A stretch of 64,000 nt of DNA from Rhodobacteraceae bacterium Alg231-04 (GTDB taxonomy: Bacteria; Pseudomonadota; Alphaproteobacteria; Rhodobacterales; Rhodobacteraceae). Both the position numbers and the translations under genes were made by a program. The notes under the pieces were generated by a model, which ran no database searches, was not told the origin of the DNA, and worked only from the letters and a program-made list of their open reading frames with translations. How positions within the stretch are numbered: position 1 is the stretch's first letter; every line of letters begins with the position of its first letter. This document shows positions 1-9,325 of this stretch, in pieces. Location: NCBI GenBank assembly GCA_900143635.1, contig FREY01000002.1, forward strand, positions 256,429-320,428, written 5' to 3'.

Positions 1-597
1 GTCGCCGCGGCATATCCGGCCCATGTGCATGATTTGTCAGCGGTGATGACCCTGCAGGGGGCAGTCGCACATTGCGATATGCCGGTTGAAAGCGGCCCAA
101 CCAAGCTATTGCCGTTTTCGCAGGCCTACCGCCCCGGCTACCTGGCCTACCGGCAGGCTGAGTTCAGTGACTATTTTGAGGAGAAATGCATCCAGCTGCC
201 CTTGGAGAAGGGTGATGCGGTGTTTTTCAATCCGGCGCTGTTCCACGCGGCGGGGGCCAATACCAGCGCTGATATTCACCGTATGGCAAACCTGCTGCAG
301 GTGTCCTCTGCCTTTGGTATCGCAATGGAGAATATCGACAGGCTGGGCATGTCGAAGCTCCTCTACCCGGCGCTATTGGAGCTTCAAGGGTCGATGAGTT
401 CCGCCGCGCAGAAAGCGGCGATCGGCGCCTGCGCGGATGGCTATTCGTTCCCCACCAATCTGGACCGGGATCCGCCGATTGGCGGGCTGGCGCCGGAAAC
501 GCAGGCCGCGCTGATGATGCGGGCCTTGGAGGAGGGCTGGACGCCGCAAGCGTTCAACGAAGCCCTGGATGCGCAGGCAGACCGCCGCCGCGCGTGA
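1..597 (+). CDS. Phytanoyl-CoA dioxygenase (PhyH)-family protein, 5' end outside the window
   Basis: The reading frame is open from base 1, so about 198 C-terminal residues are visible and the start is missing. The fragment has the C-terminal half of the Fe(II)/2-oxoglutarate dioxygenase fold of the PhyH family: a DMPVESGPTKLLPFSQ segment matching the usual D-x-NGP-x-PGSH region, then GDAVFFNPALFHAAGAN with the distal iron-ligand histidine, followed by HRMANLLQ, whose arginine would hold 2-oxoglutarate. The HxD iron motif should lie upstream of the window. It sits 52 bp before iolB on the same strand, so a role near inositol or sugar catabolism is possible, but the substrate cannot be read from the sequence. 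Confidence 0.8.
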   Translation, partial: VAAAYPAHVHDLSAVMTLQGAVAHCDMPVESGPTKLLPFSQAYRPGYLAYRQAEFSDYFEEKCIQLPLEKGDAVFFNPALFHAAGANTSADIHRMANLLQVSSAFGIAMENIDRLGMSKLLYPALLELQGSMSSAAQKAAIGACADGYSFPTNLDRDPPIGGLAPETQAALMMRALEEGWTPQAFNEALDAQADRRRA

Positions 598-649
598 TAG
601 ACTGGCGGGGCGTGAACACGCCCCGCCAACAAATATGAAGGGAGCCAAG

Positions 650-1477
650 ATGACCGATCTTCTGCGCAAACCCACCGGCAACACCGGCAAGGTTCATGAC
701 ATCACCGCAGCCTCTGCCCGCGGGCCACAAAGCCCGGACTGGGGCTATGTGGGTTTTGGCCTGTACCACTTGGAAGCAGGTGAAACCGTGGCAGAACCCA
801 CCGGCGACACCGAAGTCATTTTGTTGCTGGTCGAAGGCAAGGCAACGATAGCCTGTGACACGATGGATTTTGGTGAGATGGGCGACCGGATGAACGTGTT
901 TGAAAAAACACCACCCCATTGCGCCTATGTGCCCAATGCCAACAGCTGGTCTGCCACGGCGACCACCAAATGCGTGCTGGCCGTCTGCGCTGCCCCCGGC
1001 AGGGGCAACCACCCGGCGCGCAAGCTCGGCCCCGAAGGGATCGAGCTGACGCCGCGTGGCACCGGCCAGAACACGCGGTATATCAACAATATCGCCATGG
1101 AAGGCCGCGACGTGGCCGACAGCCTGCTGGTGACCGAGGTCTTCACCCCTGACAGCAGCTGGTCCTCCTACCCCAGCCACCGCCATGACGAGGATGATTA
1201 TCCCAACATGACCTATCTGGAGGAGACCTATTATCACCGGCTGAACCCCGGTCAGGGCTTTGGCATCCAGCACGTCTATACCGAGGATGGCACGCTGGAT
1301 GAAACCATGGCCGTGAAAGACGGTGATGTGGTGCTGGTGCCCAAGGGCCACCACCCCTGCGGCGCGGTCTACGGTTATGAGATGTATTACCTCAACGTGA
1401 TGGCCGGGCCGCTGCGCAAATGGCGTTTCAAGAATGATCCGGATCACGACTGGATCGCCCAGCGCGACGCGGGCTAA
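650..1477 (+). CDS. iolB: 5-deoxy-glucuronate isomerase
   Basis: IolB converts 5-deoxy-glucuronate to 5-dehydro-2-deoxy-gluconate in the myo-inositol degradation pathway. The 275-residue protein has the usual length and a bicupin fold. The metal-binding HRHDEDD segment lies at residues 177-183, and the second-cupin stretch KDGDVVLVPKGHHPCGAVYG is present. The ATG at 650 is preceded by AAGGGAGCC; the ATG at 635 is in frame but falls within that ribosome-binding region. The other iol genes would have to lie outside the window or elsewhere. The following gene is convergent. Confidence 0.95.
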   Translation: MTDLLRKPTGNTGKVHDITAASARGPQSPDWGYVGFGLYHLEAGETVAEPTGDTEVILLLVEGKATIACDTMDFGEMGDRMNVFEKTPPHCAYVPNANSWSATATTKCVLAVCAAPGRGNHPARKLGPEGIELTPRGTGQNTRYINNIAMEGRDVADSLLVTEVFTPDSSWSSYPSHRHDEDDYPNMTYLEETYYHRLNPGQGFGIQHVYTEDGTLDETMAVKDGDVVLVPKGHHPCGAVYGYEMYYLNVMAGPLRKWRFKNDPDHDWIAQRDAG

Positions 1478-1492
1478 CCCCGCAAAGGCAAA

Positions 1493-1523
1493 CCGCGCGA
1501 TGGGCACAGGGCCAATCGCGCGG
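1493..1523. terminator. Hairpin between convergent iolB and the HemY-like gene
   Basis: A perfect 9-bp stem CCGCGCGAT/ATCGCGCGG (1493-1501 with 1515-1523) sits in the gap between the two converging genes. It lacks a clear T-run on either side, so it is a probable but weak bidirectional terminator. Confidence 0.45.
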
Positions 1524-1568
1524 ATGCAATCGTTTCAAAGCAACGGAACAGCGCCGAAGCGCCGCCTG

Positions 1569-3041
1569 CTATTTGCTCACTTCGGGTTCCACGGATGGTT
1601 CTTCGACCGGCGTTTCATCCAGCGCATCTTCTTCTGGCACCTCTTCGACGTCCGGTGTTTTTTCCAACGCGCCGATGATCAGCGGCAGCATCTGCGCGCC
1701 AGTGGCCGTGGGGATCTCGGTCGCCTCAGGGGCCTTCCAGCTGAGCGTGTCAAAGCTGGAGCAATGGCCACAGACCGGCGTCCATTCCGCATGCACATTG
1801 TGGCAGCTTCCACAAACCCACTGCGGGCCACGCGGCGCGCTGAGCGCACGGGCCAGCCAACCCTGAACAACCGCGTCAGACGCACCCTCGCCCCGTTCGA
1901 TCGCCGCCATCAGAGTGATCGCACGCGCGTCCGGTGCGCGCTCAATCAGATCGCCCAGCGCCCGGCGGGCCTCGGGAAAATCCTCGGCCACAATATGCAA
2001 CTCGGCCATCAGCAGGCGGGTTTCGTCATGATCAGGCTTCAGCTTGGCCAGCTGGGCAAAACGGGTGACCCGCTGCGCCGCAGATTCGGCCGGTTCGATC
2101 TCGGCAAAGACATGGGCCAGTTCCGGGTGCGGGTGCACATCCCAGGCTTTCTTGATCACCTTGGCGGCGTTGCGCTTTTTGTCCTTGGCAATATAGGCGC
2201 GGGCGGCCATGGCAGCGGCCGGCACCAGATCAGGCGATAGGCGGTTGGCCTCGATCGCCTGTTCCTGCTGGGCCACGCTGGCCTCTTCGTCCAGCACGTC
2301 ACGGGCCGAGGACAGCGCCAGCACCGCATCGCGGCGCTTGAACACATCGCGCGGCAGCGTCCCGGTCTTCAGCTTGGTGCTCAGCGTTTGACGTGCGCCG
2401 GCCCAATCCTGTGCCTGCGCCTGCAGCTTCAGCAGGGTGTCCTGCACTTCTTGGTGTTTGGGGCGCAGCGACAGCGCTTTTTCGGCCAGTTTGCGGGCGG
2501 TTTCATCATCGCCCTCTGACAGCTTTTGTTTCATGATCCCGCGCACGCCGACAAAACGCGTGCTGGGGTTGGTCAGCAGCGTCTTGTAAGCCTCGGCTGC
2601 CTTATGCGTATCCCCGGCCTGTTCAGCGGCCTGCGCTGTAAGCAATCCGGTAAGCTCTGGGTTTTGCAGATATTTCTCTGCGCGTGCGGCCTTGGCCATG
2701 GCCAGCCGCCCTTCCCCGGACGCCAGCGCCATCAACCCATCGGCCAGCGCCTGATGGCCTTTGCGTTCGCGCCCCTTGTCGAAATAGCGCGACAGGGCGG
2801 TTTCATCCCCGTTGAGAAATTTCAGCGTCGCCACCAACAGCGACAACAGTTTCAGGAACACCCAAAGGGCCACCAGCAATACGGTCAGCGCAATGACTGA
2901 TTGCAGCGCGCCCAGCGTGTATTCAGTGCCGGCGACAGTGATTTGCACCCCACCGGATGTTTCCAGCAACAGACCTGCGCCAAAGGCCACAAGGGCCACG
3001 GCCGCAACAAAAACAAGGATCTTAAACAATGACCAGAGCAT
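1569..3041 (-). CDS. HemY-like TPR membrane protein with C-terminal zinc ribbon
   Basis: This 490-residue protein has two N-terminal hydrophobic segments (about residues 4-27 and 45-72), then a long alpha-helical TPR-like region, the arrangement of the HemY N-terminal family. It is not the enzyme protoporphyrinogen oxidase, and the family's molecular role is unclear. Four cysteines at about 410, 413, 424 and 427 (CGSC...CGHC) form a zinc-ribbon motif, followed by an acidic tail. It is the last of three minus-strand genes behind hemD and the mitofilin-like gene, separated by only 10 bp, which supports an operon. The start ATG has AAGGGA upstream. Confidence 0.85.
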   Translation of the reverse strand: MLWSLFKILVFVAAVALVAFGAGLLLETSGGVQITVAGTEYTLGALQSVIALTVLLVALWVFLKLLSLLVATLKFLNGDETALSRYFDKGRERKGHQALADGLMALASGEGRLAMAKAARAEKYLQNPELTGLLTAQAAEQAGDTHKAAEAYKTLLTNPSTRFVGVRGIMKQKLSEGDDETARKLAEKALSLRPKHQEVQDTLLKLQAQAQDWAGARQTLSTKLKTGTLPRDVFKRRDAVLALSSARDVLDEEASVAQQEQAIEANRLSPDLVPAAAMAARAYIAKDKKRNAAKVIKKAWDVHPHPELAHVFAEIEPAESAAQRVTRFAQLAKLKPDHDETRLLMAELHIVAEDFPEARRALGDLIERAPDARAITLMAAIERGEGASDAVVQGWLARALSAPRGPQWVCGSCHNVHAEWTPVCGHCSSFDTLSWKAPEATEIPTATGAQMLPLIIGALEKTPDVEEVPEEDALDETPVEEPSVEPEVSK

Positions 3042-3051
3042 AGCGGGTCCC

Positions 3052-4440
3052 TTAATTGGCAGTCAGGCTGGTGGCGAGCGCATCCGCAGCGGCAAGAGCT
3101 GCGGCACGGGTACGGGCGGCATCTGCCCAGTCAGAAAGCGCATCGCGCGCGCTGTCGGGCAGAACTTCAATCTCAGTCAAGGCAACGTCCAGATCACCTG
3201 CTGCAGCGGCAGCCTGGGCACGCGACAGAACCGCATCCGGGCTATCCCCTTCGCGCGGCGCGACCGACCGGGCCCCAAGATGGCGTTCCATATAGGCGAG
3301 CAGACCGCCGGTGCCTTTGGTGTCTTCACGGGCAGCGGCCAGTGCATCACGGGCAGCGGGGGCAAAACCATCGGCAAGGGCGGCATGGGTCTCCACACCG
3401 TCGCTGGCAGCGGTCAGCGCATCAGGCGCGGTGACGCCCAATTCAGCCAGATCAGCAAGGATCGGACCAAAGGCAGCGCCGGCATCCAGTGCCGAACGCA
3501 AGCGCGCAACGGTAGTCTGTGCGGCGGCAACGCGGGCCGCCTCGGTGGCGGCGGCATCCATGGCCTGGGCCTCGGCTACCATTTGCTCCACTTCGCTGCG
3601 CTGCGCGGCCAGACTGTCACCCAACCTGGCCAGCTCTGCCTCGTAAGCGGCAATCGCTTCGGGCGCGACACTTTCGGTGACGGGGCGCTTTTCCAGATCG
3701 GTCAGACGCGCGGTGAGGGTTTCGATATCAGAACCCAGACCGTCCAGCCGACCCATCGCTGCATCAAAGCTCTCGGCTATTGGTGCCAGACCAGCGGCCA
3801 CATCATCGATACGGGTGTTCACCGCCGACAGGTCCGGGGTCGCATTGGCGGCGACCTGATCGGTCAGCCCTGCCAGTTGATCGGCCAGCGCTGCCTGCGC
3901 CTGTTCCAGAGCAGAAATTTCCTGCGCGCCTTTTGATTTCAATCCAGCCGGCAGAATCGGATCGAGCAGTTGCCCCTGACCCGCAACAAATCCCAGACCC
4001 GCCGCAACAACGCCGCCAAGCAGCGCCGCGCCAAAGCCGCCACGCTTTTCCACAACCGTCTGCGGCGCAAGCGCTGCTTCAGCTGCATCGGTCGACTGCT
4101 CTGGTTCAGCCGCCACGTCGGCTTCGGCTTCGGCTTCGGCTTCGGCTTCGGCTTCGGCTTCGGCTTCGGCTTCGGCTTCGGCTTCGGCTTCGGCTTCGGC
4201 TTCGGCTTCGGCTTCGGCTTCGGCTTCGGCTTCGGCTTCGGCTTCGGCTTCGGCTTCGGCTTCGGCTTCGGCTTCGGCTTCGGCTTCGGAAGACTGTTCC
4301 GAAACATCCCTGTCTTCAACTGTTTCCGGCTTGGGGTCGTCCCCAGTATCCGTTTCGGGCGTGGGGACTTGATCTTCGTCGGCCTGCAAATCGGCAGAGC
4401 CTTTATCCGTCACGTCTTCGGAAATCTTCTTGTCAGCCAC
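3052..4440 (-). CDS. Mitofilin/Mic60-like membrane protein with Glu-Ala repeat
   Basis: The 462-residue protein matches the alphaproteobacterial mitofilin-like group (COG4223 type) that follows hemD. It begins with an acidic cytoplasmic region containing a run of about 28 Glu-Ala dipeptides, then a single membrane helix ([20 protein letters not shown]) and a long coiled-coil, Ala-rich periplasmic region with a C-terminal mitofilin-like signature. Relatives help organise inner membrane folds and contacts with the outer membrane; I infer this from the family. A GTG start is chosen because GGGAGG precedes it. The Glu-Ala run is coded by a pure hexanucleotide tandem repeat. It is flanked by hemD and the HemY-like gene. 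Confidence 0.8.
   Translation of the reverse strand: MADKKISEDVTDKGSADLQADEDQVPTPETDTGDDPKPETVEDRDVSEQSSEAEAEAEAEAEAEAEAEAEAEAEAEAEAEAEAEAEAEAEAEAEAEAEAEAEAEAEADVAAEPEQSTDAAEAALAPQTVVEKRGGFGAALLGGVVAAGLGFVAGQGQLLDPILPAGLKSKGAQEISALEQAQAALADQLAGLTDQVAANATPDLSAVNTRIDDVAAGLAPIAESFDAAMGRLDGLGSDIETLTARLTDLEKRPVTESVAPEAIAAYEAELARLGDSLAAQRSEVEQMVAEAQAMDAAATEAARVAAAQTTVARLRSALDAGAAFGPILADLAELGVTAPDALTAASDGVETHAALADGFAPAARDALAAAREDTKGTGGLLAYMERHLGARSVAPREGDSPDAVLSRAQAAAAAGDLDVALTEIEVLPDSARDALSDWADAARTRAAALAAADALATSLTAN
4121..4288. repeat. Tandem hexanucleotide repeat, 28 copies of GCTTCG
   Basis: The stretch is 28 perfect head-to-tail copies of a 6-base unit (GCTTCG on the plus strand, GAAGCC on the coding strand). 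It codes for a Glu-Ala repeat inside the mitofilin-like protein. As the unit is a multiple of three, copy-number change would alter protein length but not frame. The repeat keeps several frames open on both strands, producing misleading ORFs. Confidence 0.97.
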
Positions 4441-4487
4441 ACCGGCCTCCCATCGAATCTCAAATAATGCCTCAGCACCCGGTGACC

Positions 4488-5207
4488 CTACTGCGCCTCC
4501 GGGTGGCCCTCAACCCAATGCAGCCCGCCTGCGGCGTCTTGAACCGCCTGCACCATGGCTTTGGCCGTTGGTTCACTACATATCTGCAAGTCCTTGTAAT
4601 TCAAGGTCTTCAAAGGTTGCGCAACGGCATTGCTGAGCGCCAGCAGGATTGGGCGGGCTTCCGCCGGGCACAGCTTGCTAAAATGCTGGGCAGTCCGTGG
4701 TGAAAAAAGCGGCACCAAAACCGGCGTCGGCCCGACAAGCACTGCCGTTGCGGCCGTGGTCAGCGGATCAAGCACCTGTTCGTAAATCACCTTTTCAGCG
4801 CATTCCAGCCCCGCCGCCATTAACCGACTGGCGATATTTCCCCGCGCATGTGCGCCGCGAAAATGTATCAACGGGCCCTGCGGCGCCTTCGCAATCAGCG
4901 TCTCAATCAGCGCTTCAGCGGTGCCGCCACAGGCCGAGGCATGCCAGCCTTTTTTTCGCGCGGCACGGGCTGTCGCCTCTCCGACGCAATAGGCAGGCAG
5001 GCCCTGCGACCCCGCAGCCGCAGCCACGCCGTTGATGGAGGTGAAAATCACACCGCATGCCGAACCCGCCTCTGCTGGCTGCGGCAGCGGGCAAATGCGG
5101 ATCAACGGGGAATACAGGACATCCAGCTGCGCCTTGAGGGGCACGGGCAGTGCTTCGACGAAGCGCGCGGCGGCGGCCTCTGGGCGGGTCATCAACAGCA
5201 CTGTCAT
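4488..5207 (-). CDS. hemD: Uroporphyrinogen-III synthase
   Basis: HemD closes hydroxymethylbilane with ring-D inversion to give uroporphyrinogen III in tetrapyrrole synthesis. The 239-residue protein shows the typical pattern: an N-terminal MTRPEAAA segment, [11 protein letters not shown] near residue 55, a [16 protein letters not shown] segment, and a late [10 protein letters not shown] segment. Sequence identity in this family is always low, so the call rests on these patterns and on the following mitofilin-like and HemY-like genes, the usual hemD neighbours. It is divergent from tsaD across a 74-bp gap that must hold both promoters. Confidence 0.9.
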   Translation of the reverse strand: MTVLLMTRPEAAAARFVEALPVPLKAQLDVLYSPLIRICPLPQPAEAGSACGVIFTSINGVAAAAGSQGLPAYCVGEATARAARKKGWHASACGGTAEALIETLIAKAPQGPLIHFRGAHARGNIASRLMAAGLECAEKVIYEQVLDPLTTAATAVLVGPTPVLVPLFSPRTAQHFSKLCPAEARPILLALSNAVAQPLKTLNYKDLQICSEPTAKAMVQAVQDAAGGLHWVEGHPEAQ

Positions 5208-5281
5208 CGCCCACCTCCCGGGATTGTTTGCACCTGTCTAAGGTGGTAGCTGCGGGATCATCCCAATGCAACGGCAGGACA

Positions 5282-6379
5282 ATGTCAGACGTGACCACAA
5301 TTCTTGGGCTGGAAAGCAGCTGCGACGACACGGCTGCCGCCGTGGTGCGCCAGATCGGCGATGCCAAGCCGCAGATCCTGTCCTCTGTTGTCTATGGCCA
5401 GAATGATCTGCACAGCGCCTATGGCGGCGTGGTTCCGGAAATCGCCGCCCGCGCCCATGCGGAAAAACTGGACACATCGGTGATCGAGGCCTTGGACGAG
5501 GCCGGTCTGACCCTGAAAGATATCGACGCCGTGGCGGTGACCGCCGGTCCGGGGCTGATCGGCGGGGTGATGTCCGGCGTGATGTGCGCCAAGGGGATCT
5601 GTGCTGCCACCGGCTTGCCACTGGTGGGCGTGAACCATCTGGCCGGCCACGCGCTGACCCCGCGACTGACCGATGGCATTGCCTACCCCTATCTGATGCT
5701 GCTGGTGTCCGGCGGCCATTGCCAGTTCCTGATCGCCCGCGGCCCCGAGGATTTCTCGCGGCTCGGTGGCACCATTGATGACGCGCCGGGCGAGGCCTTT
5801 GACAAAACCGCCCGCCTGCTGGGCCTGTCGCAGCCTGGCGGCCCTGCAGTGCAGGCCGAAGCCGAACAGGGCGATGAGGCGCGCTTTCGCTTTCCGCGCC
5901 CGCTGCTGGACCGCAAGGATTGCAACTTCTCTTTCTCCGGGCTGAAGACCGCGCTTCTGCGGATGCGCGATCAGGTGGCGGCTGAGAAAGACGGGCTGAC
6001 CCGTCAGGACCGCGCCGACCTCTGCGCCGGGTTTCAGGCCGCTGTGCGCGATGTCATCATCGCCAAAACCCGCCGCGCAATTGCGCTGTATATGGAAGAA
6101 AACCCCAGCCAGCCAACCGTGGCCGTGGCCGGTGGCGTCGCCGCAAACACCGCCATTCGTGCAGGGTTAGAGACTGTTTGTGCCGAAATGGGCTGTGCCT
6201 TTACCGCGCCGCCGCTGCGCCTGTGTACCGATAATGCCGCCATGATCGCCTATGCCGGATTGGAGCGCTATAAAGCCGGTGCACGCGATGGAATGGACCT
6301 GACCGCCCGGCCCCGCTGGCCGCTGGACAACAGCCGCCCGGCGCTGGTCGGCAGCGGCAAGAAGGGAGCAAAAGCATGA
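5282..6379 (+). CDS. tsaD: tRNA N6-threonylcarbamoyladenosine (t6A) synthase subunit TsaD
   Basis: TsaD transfers the threonylcarbamoyl group to A37 of ANN-decoding tRNAs, working with TsaB and TsaE. The 365-residue length is normal. [13 protein letters not shown] near the start, H59 in ARAHAEKLD, and H119 and H123 in NHLAGHAL (metal ligands) are present, as is the ASKHA fold signature [14 protein letters not shown]. The ATG at 5282 gives the standard N-terminus; longer in-frame starts would overlap hemD. The stop overlaps the gpsA start as ATGA. Its partner gene tsaE lies at 21495. Confidence 0.97.
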   Translation: MSDVTTILGLESSCDDTAAAVVRQIGDAKPQILSSVVYGQNDLHSAYGGVVPEIAARAHAEKLDTSVIEALDEAGLTLKDIDAVAVTAGPGLIGGVMSGVMCAKGICAATGLPLVGVNHLAGHALTPRLTDGIAYPYLMLLVSGGHCQFLIARGPEDFSRLGGTIDDAPGEAFDKTARLLGLSQPGGPAVQAEAEQGDEARFRFPRPLLDRKDCNFSFSGLKTALLRMRDQVAAEKDGLTRQDRADLCAGFQAAVRDVIIAKTRRAIALYMEENPSQPTVAVAGGVAANTAIRAGLETVCAEMGCAFTAPPLRLCTDNAAMIAYAGLERYKAGARDGMDLTARPRWPLDNSRPALVGSGKKGAKA

Positions 6380-7338
6380 CGGTATCTGTTCTTGGTTCCG
6401 GCGCCTTTGGCACCGCTCTGGCAGTGTCGCTGGCGGGGAATGGCCCGGTCACGCTCTGGGCGCGCAACGCCGACCATGCCGCTGACATGCAGAACAGCCG
6501 CAGCAACACCACGCGCCTTCCGGGTGTCACCCTGCCACCGGCCCTGACCATCACTGCGGATTTCGATGCGGCCCTGCAAAATCAGACCCTATTGCTGGCC
6601 ATTCCGATGCAAAAACTGCGCAGCCTGCTGACGGCCCATGCAGATCAGCTGACCGGCAAGACTCTTGTCGCTTGCTGCAAGGGGATCGAACTGGACACTG
6701 GTCTGGGCCCGATTGCGGTAATTGAGCAATGCCTGCCTGCAAGCACGGCCGCCCTTCTGACCGGCCCCAGCTTTGCCGATGACATCGCCCGTGGTCTGCC
6801 CACGGCGCTGACACTGGCCTGCGCCGACGCCGCGGCCTGCAAAATCCTGCAACAGCAGCTCACCACCGCCAACCTGCGCCTCTACCGCACCACCGACACC
6901 ACCGGTGCCGAGGTTGGCGGCGCGTTGAAAAACGTGATTGCCATCGCCTGTGGCGCGGTCATTGGCGCGGGCCTTGGCGACAGCGCCCGCGCCGCCCTAA
7001 TGACCCGCGGCTATGCAGAGATGCTGCGCCTTGCCCTGTCTTTTGGCGCCCAGCCGGAGACGCTGGCGGGGCTTTCCGGATTTGGGGATCTGACCCTGAC
7101 ATGTTCCTCTGAACTGTCGCGCAATTACCGCCTTGGCCTGTCGATCGGGCGCGGCGAGAGCTTTGATCCTTCCGTCACCGTCGAAGGCGCTGCGACAGCG
7201 CGGGCAGTGGATGCCAAGGCGCGCGCCATCGGTCTGGACATGCCAATCACCCACACTGTTGTCGGCCTGCTTGACGGCAGCCTGACGATCACCGAGGCTG
7301 CAGCGCAACTGCTGGCCCGGCCACTGAAAGAGGAATAA
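6376..7338 (+). CDS. gpsA: Glycerol-3-phosphate dehydrogenase [NAD(P)+]
   Basis: GpsA reduces dihydroxyacetone phosphate to sn-glycerol-3-phosphate, the backbone of phospholipids, in the cytoplasm. The 320-residue protein begins with the NAD-binding loop [11 protein letters not shown] and has [13 protein letters not shown] with the catalytic lysine and [13 protein letters not shown] near residue 235. It overlaps tsaD by four bases (ATGA) and lies one base before the next gene, so the five genes from tsaD to 8477 are probably one transcript. Confidence 0.96.
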   Translation: MTVSVLGSGAFGTALAVSLAGNGPVTLWARNADHAADMQNSRSNTTRLPGVTLPPALTITADFDAALQNQTLLLAIPMQKLRSLLTAHADQLTGKTLVACCKGIELDTGLGPIAVIEQCLPASTAALLTGPSFADDIARGLPTALTLACADAAACKILQQQLTTANLRLYRTTDTTGAEVGGALKNVIAIACGAVIGAGLGDSARAALMTRGYAEMLRLALSFGAQPETLAGLSGFGDLTLTCSSELSRNYRLGLSIGRGESFDPSVTVEGAATARAVDAKARAIGLDMPITHTVVGLLDGSLTITEAAAQLLARPLKEE

Positions 7339-7339
7339 T

Positions 7340-7612
7340 ATGCTGATTGCCCTGATCGCCCGTGACAAACCCGAAGCGCTGCAAGTGCGGCTCGATAACC
7401 GTGCGGCGCATCTCGCCTATATCGAAGAAACCGGCGTGGTGGCCCAGGCTGGCCCATTGCTGGATCAGGACGGCAATATGGCCGGGTCTCTGGTCATTCT
7501 GGACGTGGAAGACATGGCCGCCGGCGAGGCCTGGGCCACAAATGACCCCTATGCCAAAGCAGGCCTGTTCGAGACCACAGATCTGGTCACCTGGAAAAAG
7601 GTCATCGGCTGA
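7340..7612 (+). CDS. YciI-like small protein
   Basis: This 90-residue protein is of the YCII family (ferredoxin-like alpha+beta barrel): MLIALIARDKPEALQVRLDNR at the start, the HLAYIE segment with the conserved histidine, and the GSLVILDVED strand. Members are small dimeric proteins, some with dehydrochlorinase-like chemistry, but most have no known role. It is in the tsaD-gpsA gene series and its last base overlaps the start of the EVE gene. Confidence 0.88.
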   Translation: MLIALIARDKPEALQVRLDNRAAHLAYIEETGVVAQAGPLLDQDGNMAGSLVILDVEDMAAGEAWATNDPYAKAGLFETTDLVTWKKVIG

Positions 7613-8034
7613 TGGCGTTCTGGCTGTTCAAATCCGAACCCTCGACCTGGGGCTGGGATGACCAGATCGCCAAGGGCGACGCGGGCGAGGAGTGGGACGG
7701 CGTGCGCAACTATCAGGCGCGCAACTTCATGCGGCAGATGGCGATGGGCGACCGTGGCTTTTTCTACCATTCCCAGAAGGAAAAATCGGTGGTGGGCATC
7801 GTTGAGGTCTGCGCCGAAGCACACCCCGACAGCACCACCGAGGACGACCGCTGGGACTGCGTCGACATCAAAGCCGTGCGCCGGTTCAAACAGCCTGTCA
7901 CCCTTGACCAGATCAAAGCAGACGAACGTCTGGCCGAGATGGTGCTGGTGAAAAACTCGCGCCTGTCGGTGCAGCCGGTCACCGAGGCCGAGTGGCAGGT
8001 GATCTGCGCTCTGGGGCAGACAGAAGCCGGCTGA
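7612..8034 (+). CDS. EVE domain protein (THYN1-like)
   Basis: The 140-residue protein is a single EVE domain, a PUA-like fold that binds modified bases in RNA or DNA. It opens with the characteristic FWLFKSEPSTWGWDD and has WDGVRNYQARNFMRQM and GDRGFFYHSQKE, all near family consensus. The ligand is unknown in bacteria; eukaryotic THYN1 has been linked to modified DNA bases. It shares a transcript with the t6A synthase gene, which makes a role with modified tRNA thinkable but unproven. Confidence 0.93.
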   Translation: MAFWLFKSEPSTWGWDDQIAKGDAGEEWDGVRNYQARNFMRQMAMGDRGFFYHSQKEKSVVGIVEVCAEAHPDSTTEDDRWDCVDIKAVRRFKQPVTLDQIKADERLAEMVLVKNSRLSVQPVTEAEWQVICALGQTEAG

Positions 8035-8081
8035 TCTGGCAAGCTCTTCTTGCGGAACGGATAATTCCAAGGAGGGAACGC

Positions 8082-8477
8082 ATGGAAATCATCAATGTAA
8101 TTGTGGCTGCAATTGCGGCCTGGGCCATCGGGTCGGTCTGGTACATGAAGCTGGCCGAGCCCTGGATGGAAGCTGCCGGGGTGCCGCGCGGGCCGGATGG
8201 TCAGCCCGAGGGCGGGATGAACCCGAAGATATTTGCCGCCAGTTTTGTTTTGCAGATCGTTGTGGCCGGGATGATGCGCCACATGTTCGAACTGTCAGCA
8301 ATTGAAGGTGTCGGCAAGGGACTGATCGCCGGGGCCGGTGTCGGCCTGTTCTTCATCAGCCCGTGGATCTGCATCAACAATCTCTATGCGATGCGTCCCT
8401 TCAGGCTGACATTGATCGATGGTGGCTATGCGACGCTGGCCACGGCCGTCATGGGTCTGGTGCTGACCCTGTTCTGA
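8082..8477 (+). CDS. DUF1761-family small membrane protein
   Basis: The 131-residue protein has four predicted membrane helices (about residues 3-22, 48-66, 81-100 and 111-130) and an IGSVWYMKLAEPWM segment typical of DUF1761. No function is known for the family. The ATG at 8082 is preceded by AAGGAGGG at good spacing; upstream in-frame starts would run into the EVE gene. It closes the gene series that starts at tsaD and is followed by a strong hairpin. Confidence 0.82.
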   Translation: MEIINVIVAAIAAWAIGSVWYMKLAEPWMEAAGVPRGPDGQPEGGMNPKIFAASFVLQIVVAGMMRHMFELSAIEGVGKGLIAGAGVGLFFISPWICINNLYAMRPFRLTLIDGGYATLATAVMGLVLTLF

Positions 8478-8487
8478 TTGGCAAAAT

Positions 8488-8531
8488 GTGAAAAAGGGAA
8501 GGTCCAGTATGAACAAGACCTTCCCTTTCAC
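8488..8531 (+). terminator. Terminator hairpin after the DUF1761 gene
   Basis: GTGAAAAAGGGAAGGTC (8488-8504) pairs with GACCTTCCCTTTCAC (8517-8531) with two extra A bases bulged and a 12-base loop. It lies 10 bp after the stop codon. There is no long T-run, so the call rests on the stem strength and position. Confidence 0.65.
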
Positions 8532-8708
8532 CCCGCGTGCTCCCAATCCACCACACGCGTATATGAATTCTGGTCTTGGCCATCCTAGCCGATAACATGT
8601 GTATATCTGACGCTGGGCGCCACGGCAAAAGAATAGCCCGGACAATAACTCTAAAATCCGATACGCCCTGCTTCCGGAATTCCGATTCTGCAGGGCGCCT
8701 AGGCCGGA

Positions 8709-9050
8709 TCAGCCGTAAACGGACTCTTTGCCGAAATGCTTGGTCAACATGTAATAGAACACAGCGCGGTATTTGTTGCGCTCGGACTTGCCATAAATTT
8801 CAACAGCTTTGCTGATCGCCTCTGTCAGCTCCGGACCATCTGACAGACCCAGCTTCTTGATCAGGAAATTGTTCTTTACGGTTTCCAGCTCGCTCTCCTG
8901 GCTGGAGGCAACAGTCGAGGCATCCGCGTCATAGATCGCCGGCCCGCAGCCAATGGTAACCTTGGTCAGCAGTTCCATATCCGGATCCATGCCGCATTTA
9001 TTCTTCAGATCATCCGCATATTGCGCGATCAGATCGTCTCTCTTCCCCAT
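8709..9050 (-). CDS. DUF2853 family protein
   Basis: The 113-residue, mostly helical protein begins MGKRDDLIAQYADDLKNK and ends with an RAVFYYMLTKHFGKESVYG segment, the pattern of DUF2853 proteins. These are small soluble proteins of unknown function, common in marine alphaproteobacteria and Bacteroidetes. It has no signal peptide or membrane segment. The gene stands alone, divergent from the sugE operon. Confidence 0.85.
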   Translation of the reverse strand: MGKRDDLIAQYADDLKNKCGMDPDMELLTKVTIGCGPAIYDADASTVASSQESELETVKNNFLIKKLGLSDGPELTEAISKAVEIYGKSERNKYRAVFYYMLTKHFGKESVYG

Positions 9051-9325
9051 GGCGTCTTACCCCAATTACTGTTGAACATTTGCAAAGGGCCGGTCGAAAT
9101 CCAGCTCTCTGAGCAAAGGTAGCGGCCAAAGGTGCCGTGACAAAGGGTTTTTTTGACGCCAGTTTTCCCCTAACGCAAATGCAACCCTGCGGCTTCCTAC
9201 GGTGTGCAGCCCGCTCGCCCATGTGCTTTGCGCCCAGCTCAACAACCAAAGAACACCGAAACGCCCCTCTGTGGACCGTTGTATTCAATGCGGCAAACCA
9301 GTAAAAAGTCCAGGCAACGCCGTGG

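Noticed and set aside
1569-3041. Classical protoporphyrinogen oxidase HemY
   Set aside because: The protein has TPR-like helices and no FAD-binding motif; it is the HemY N-terminal family by name only. HemJ at 42977 is the likely oxidase.
3939-4467. Lys-Pro and Gly-Phe repeat proteins on either strand of the hexanucleotide repeat
   Set aside because: The repeat lacks stop codons in all these frames. Only the Glu-Ala frame belongs to a protein with conserved flanking domains.
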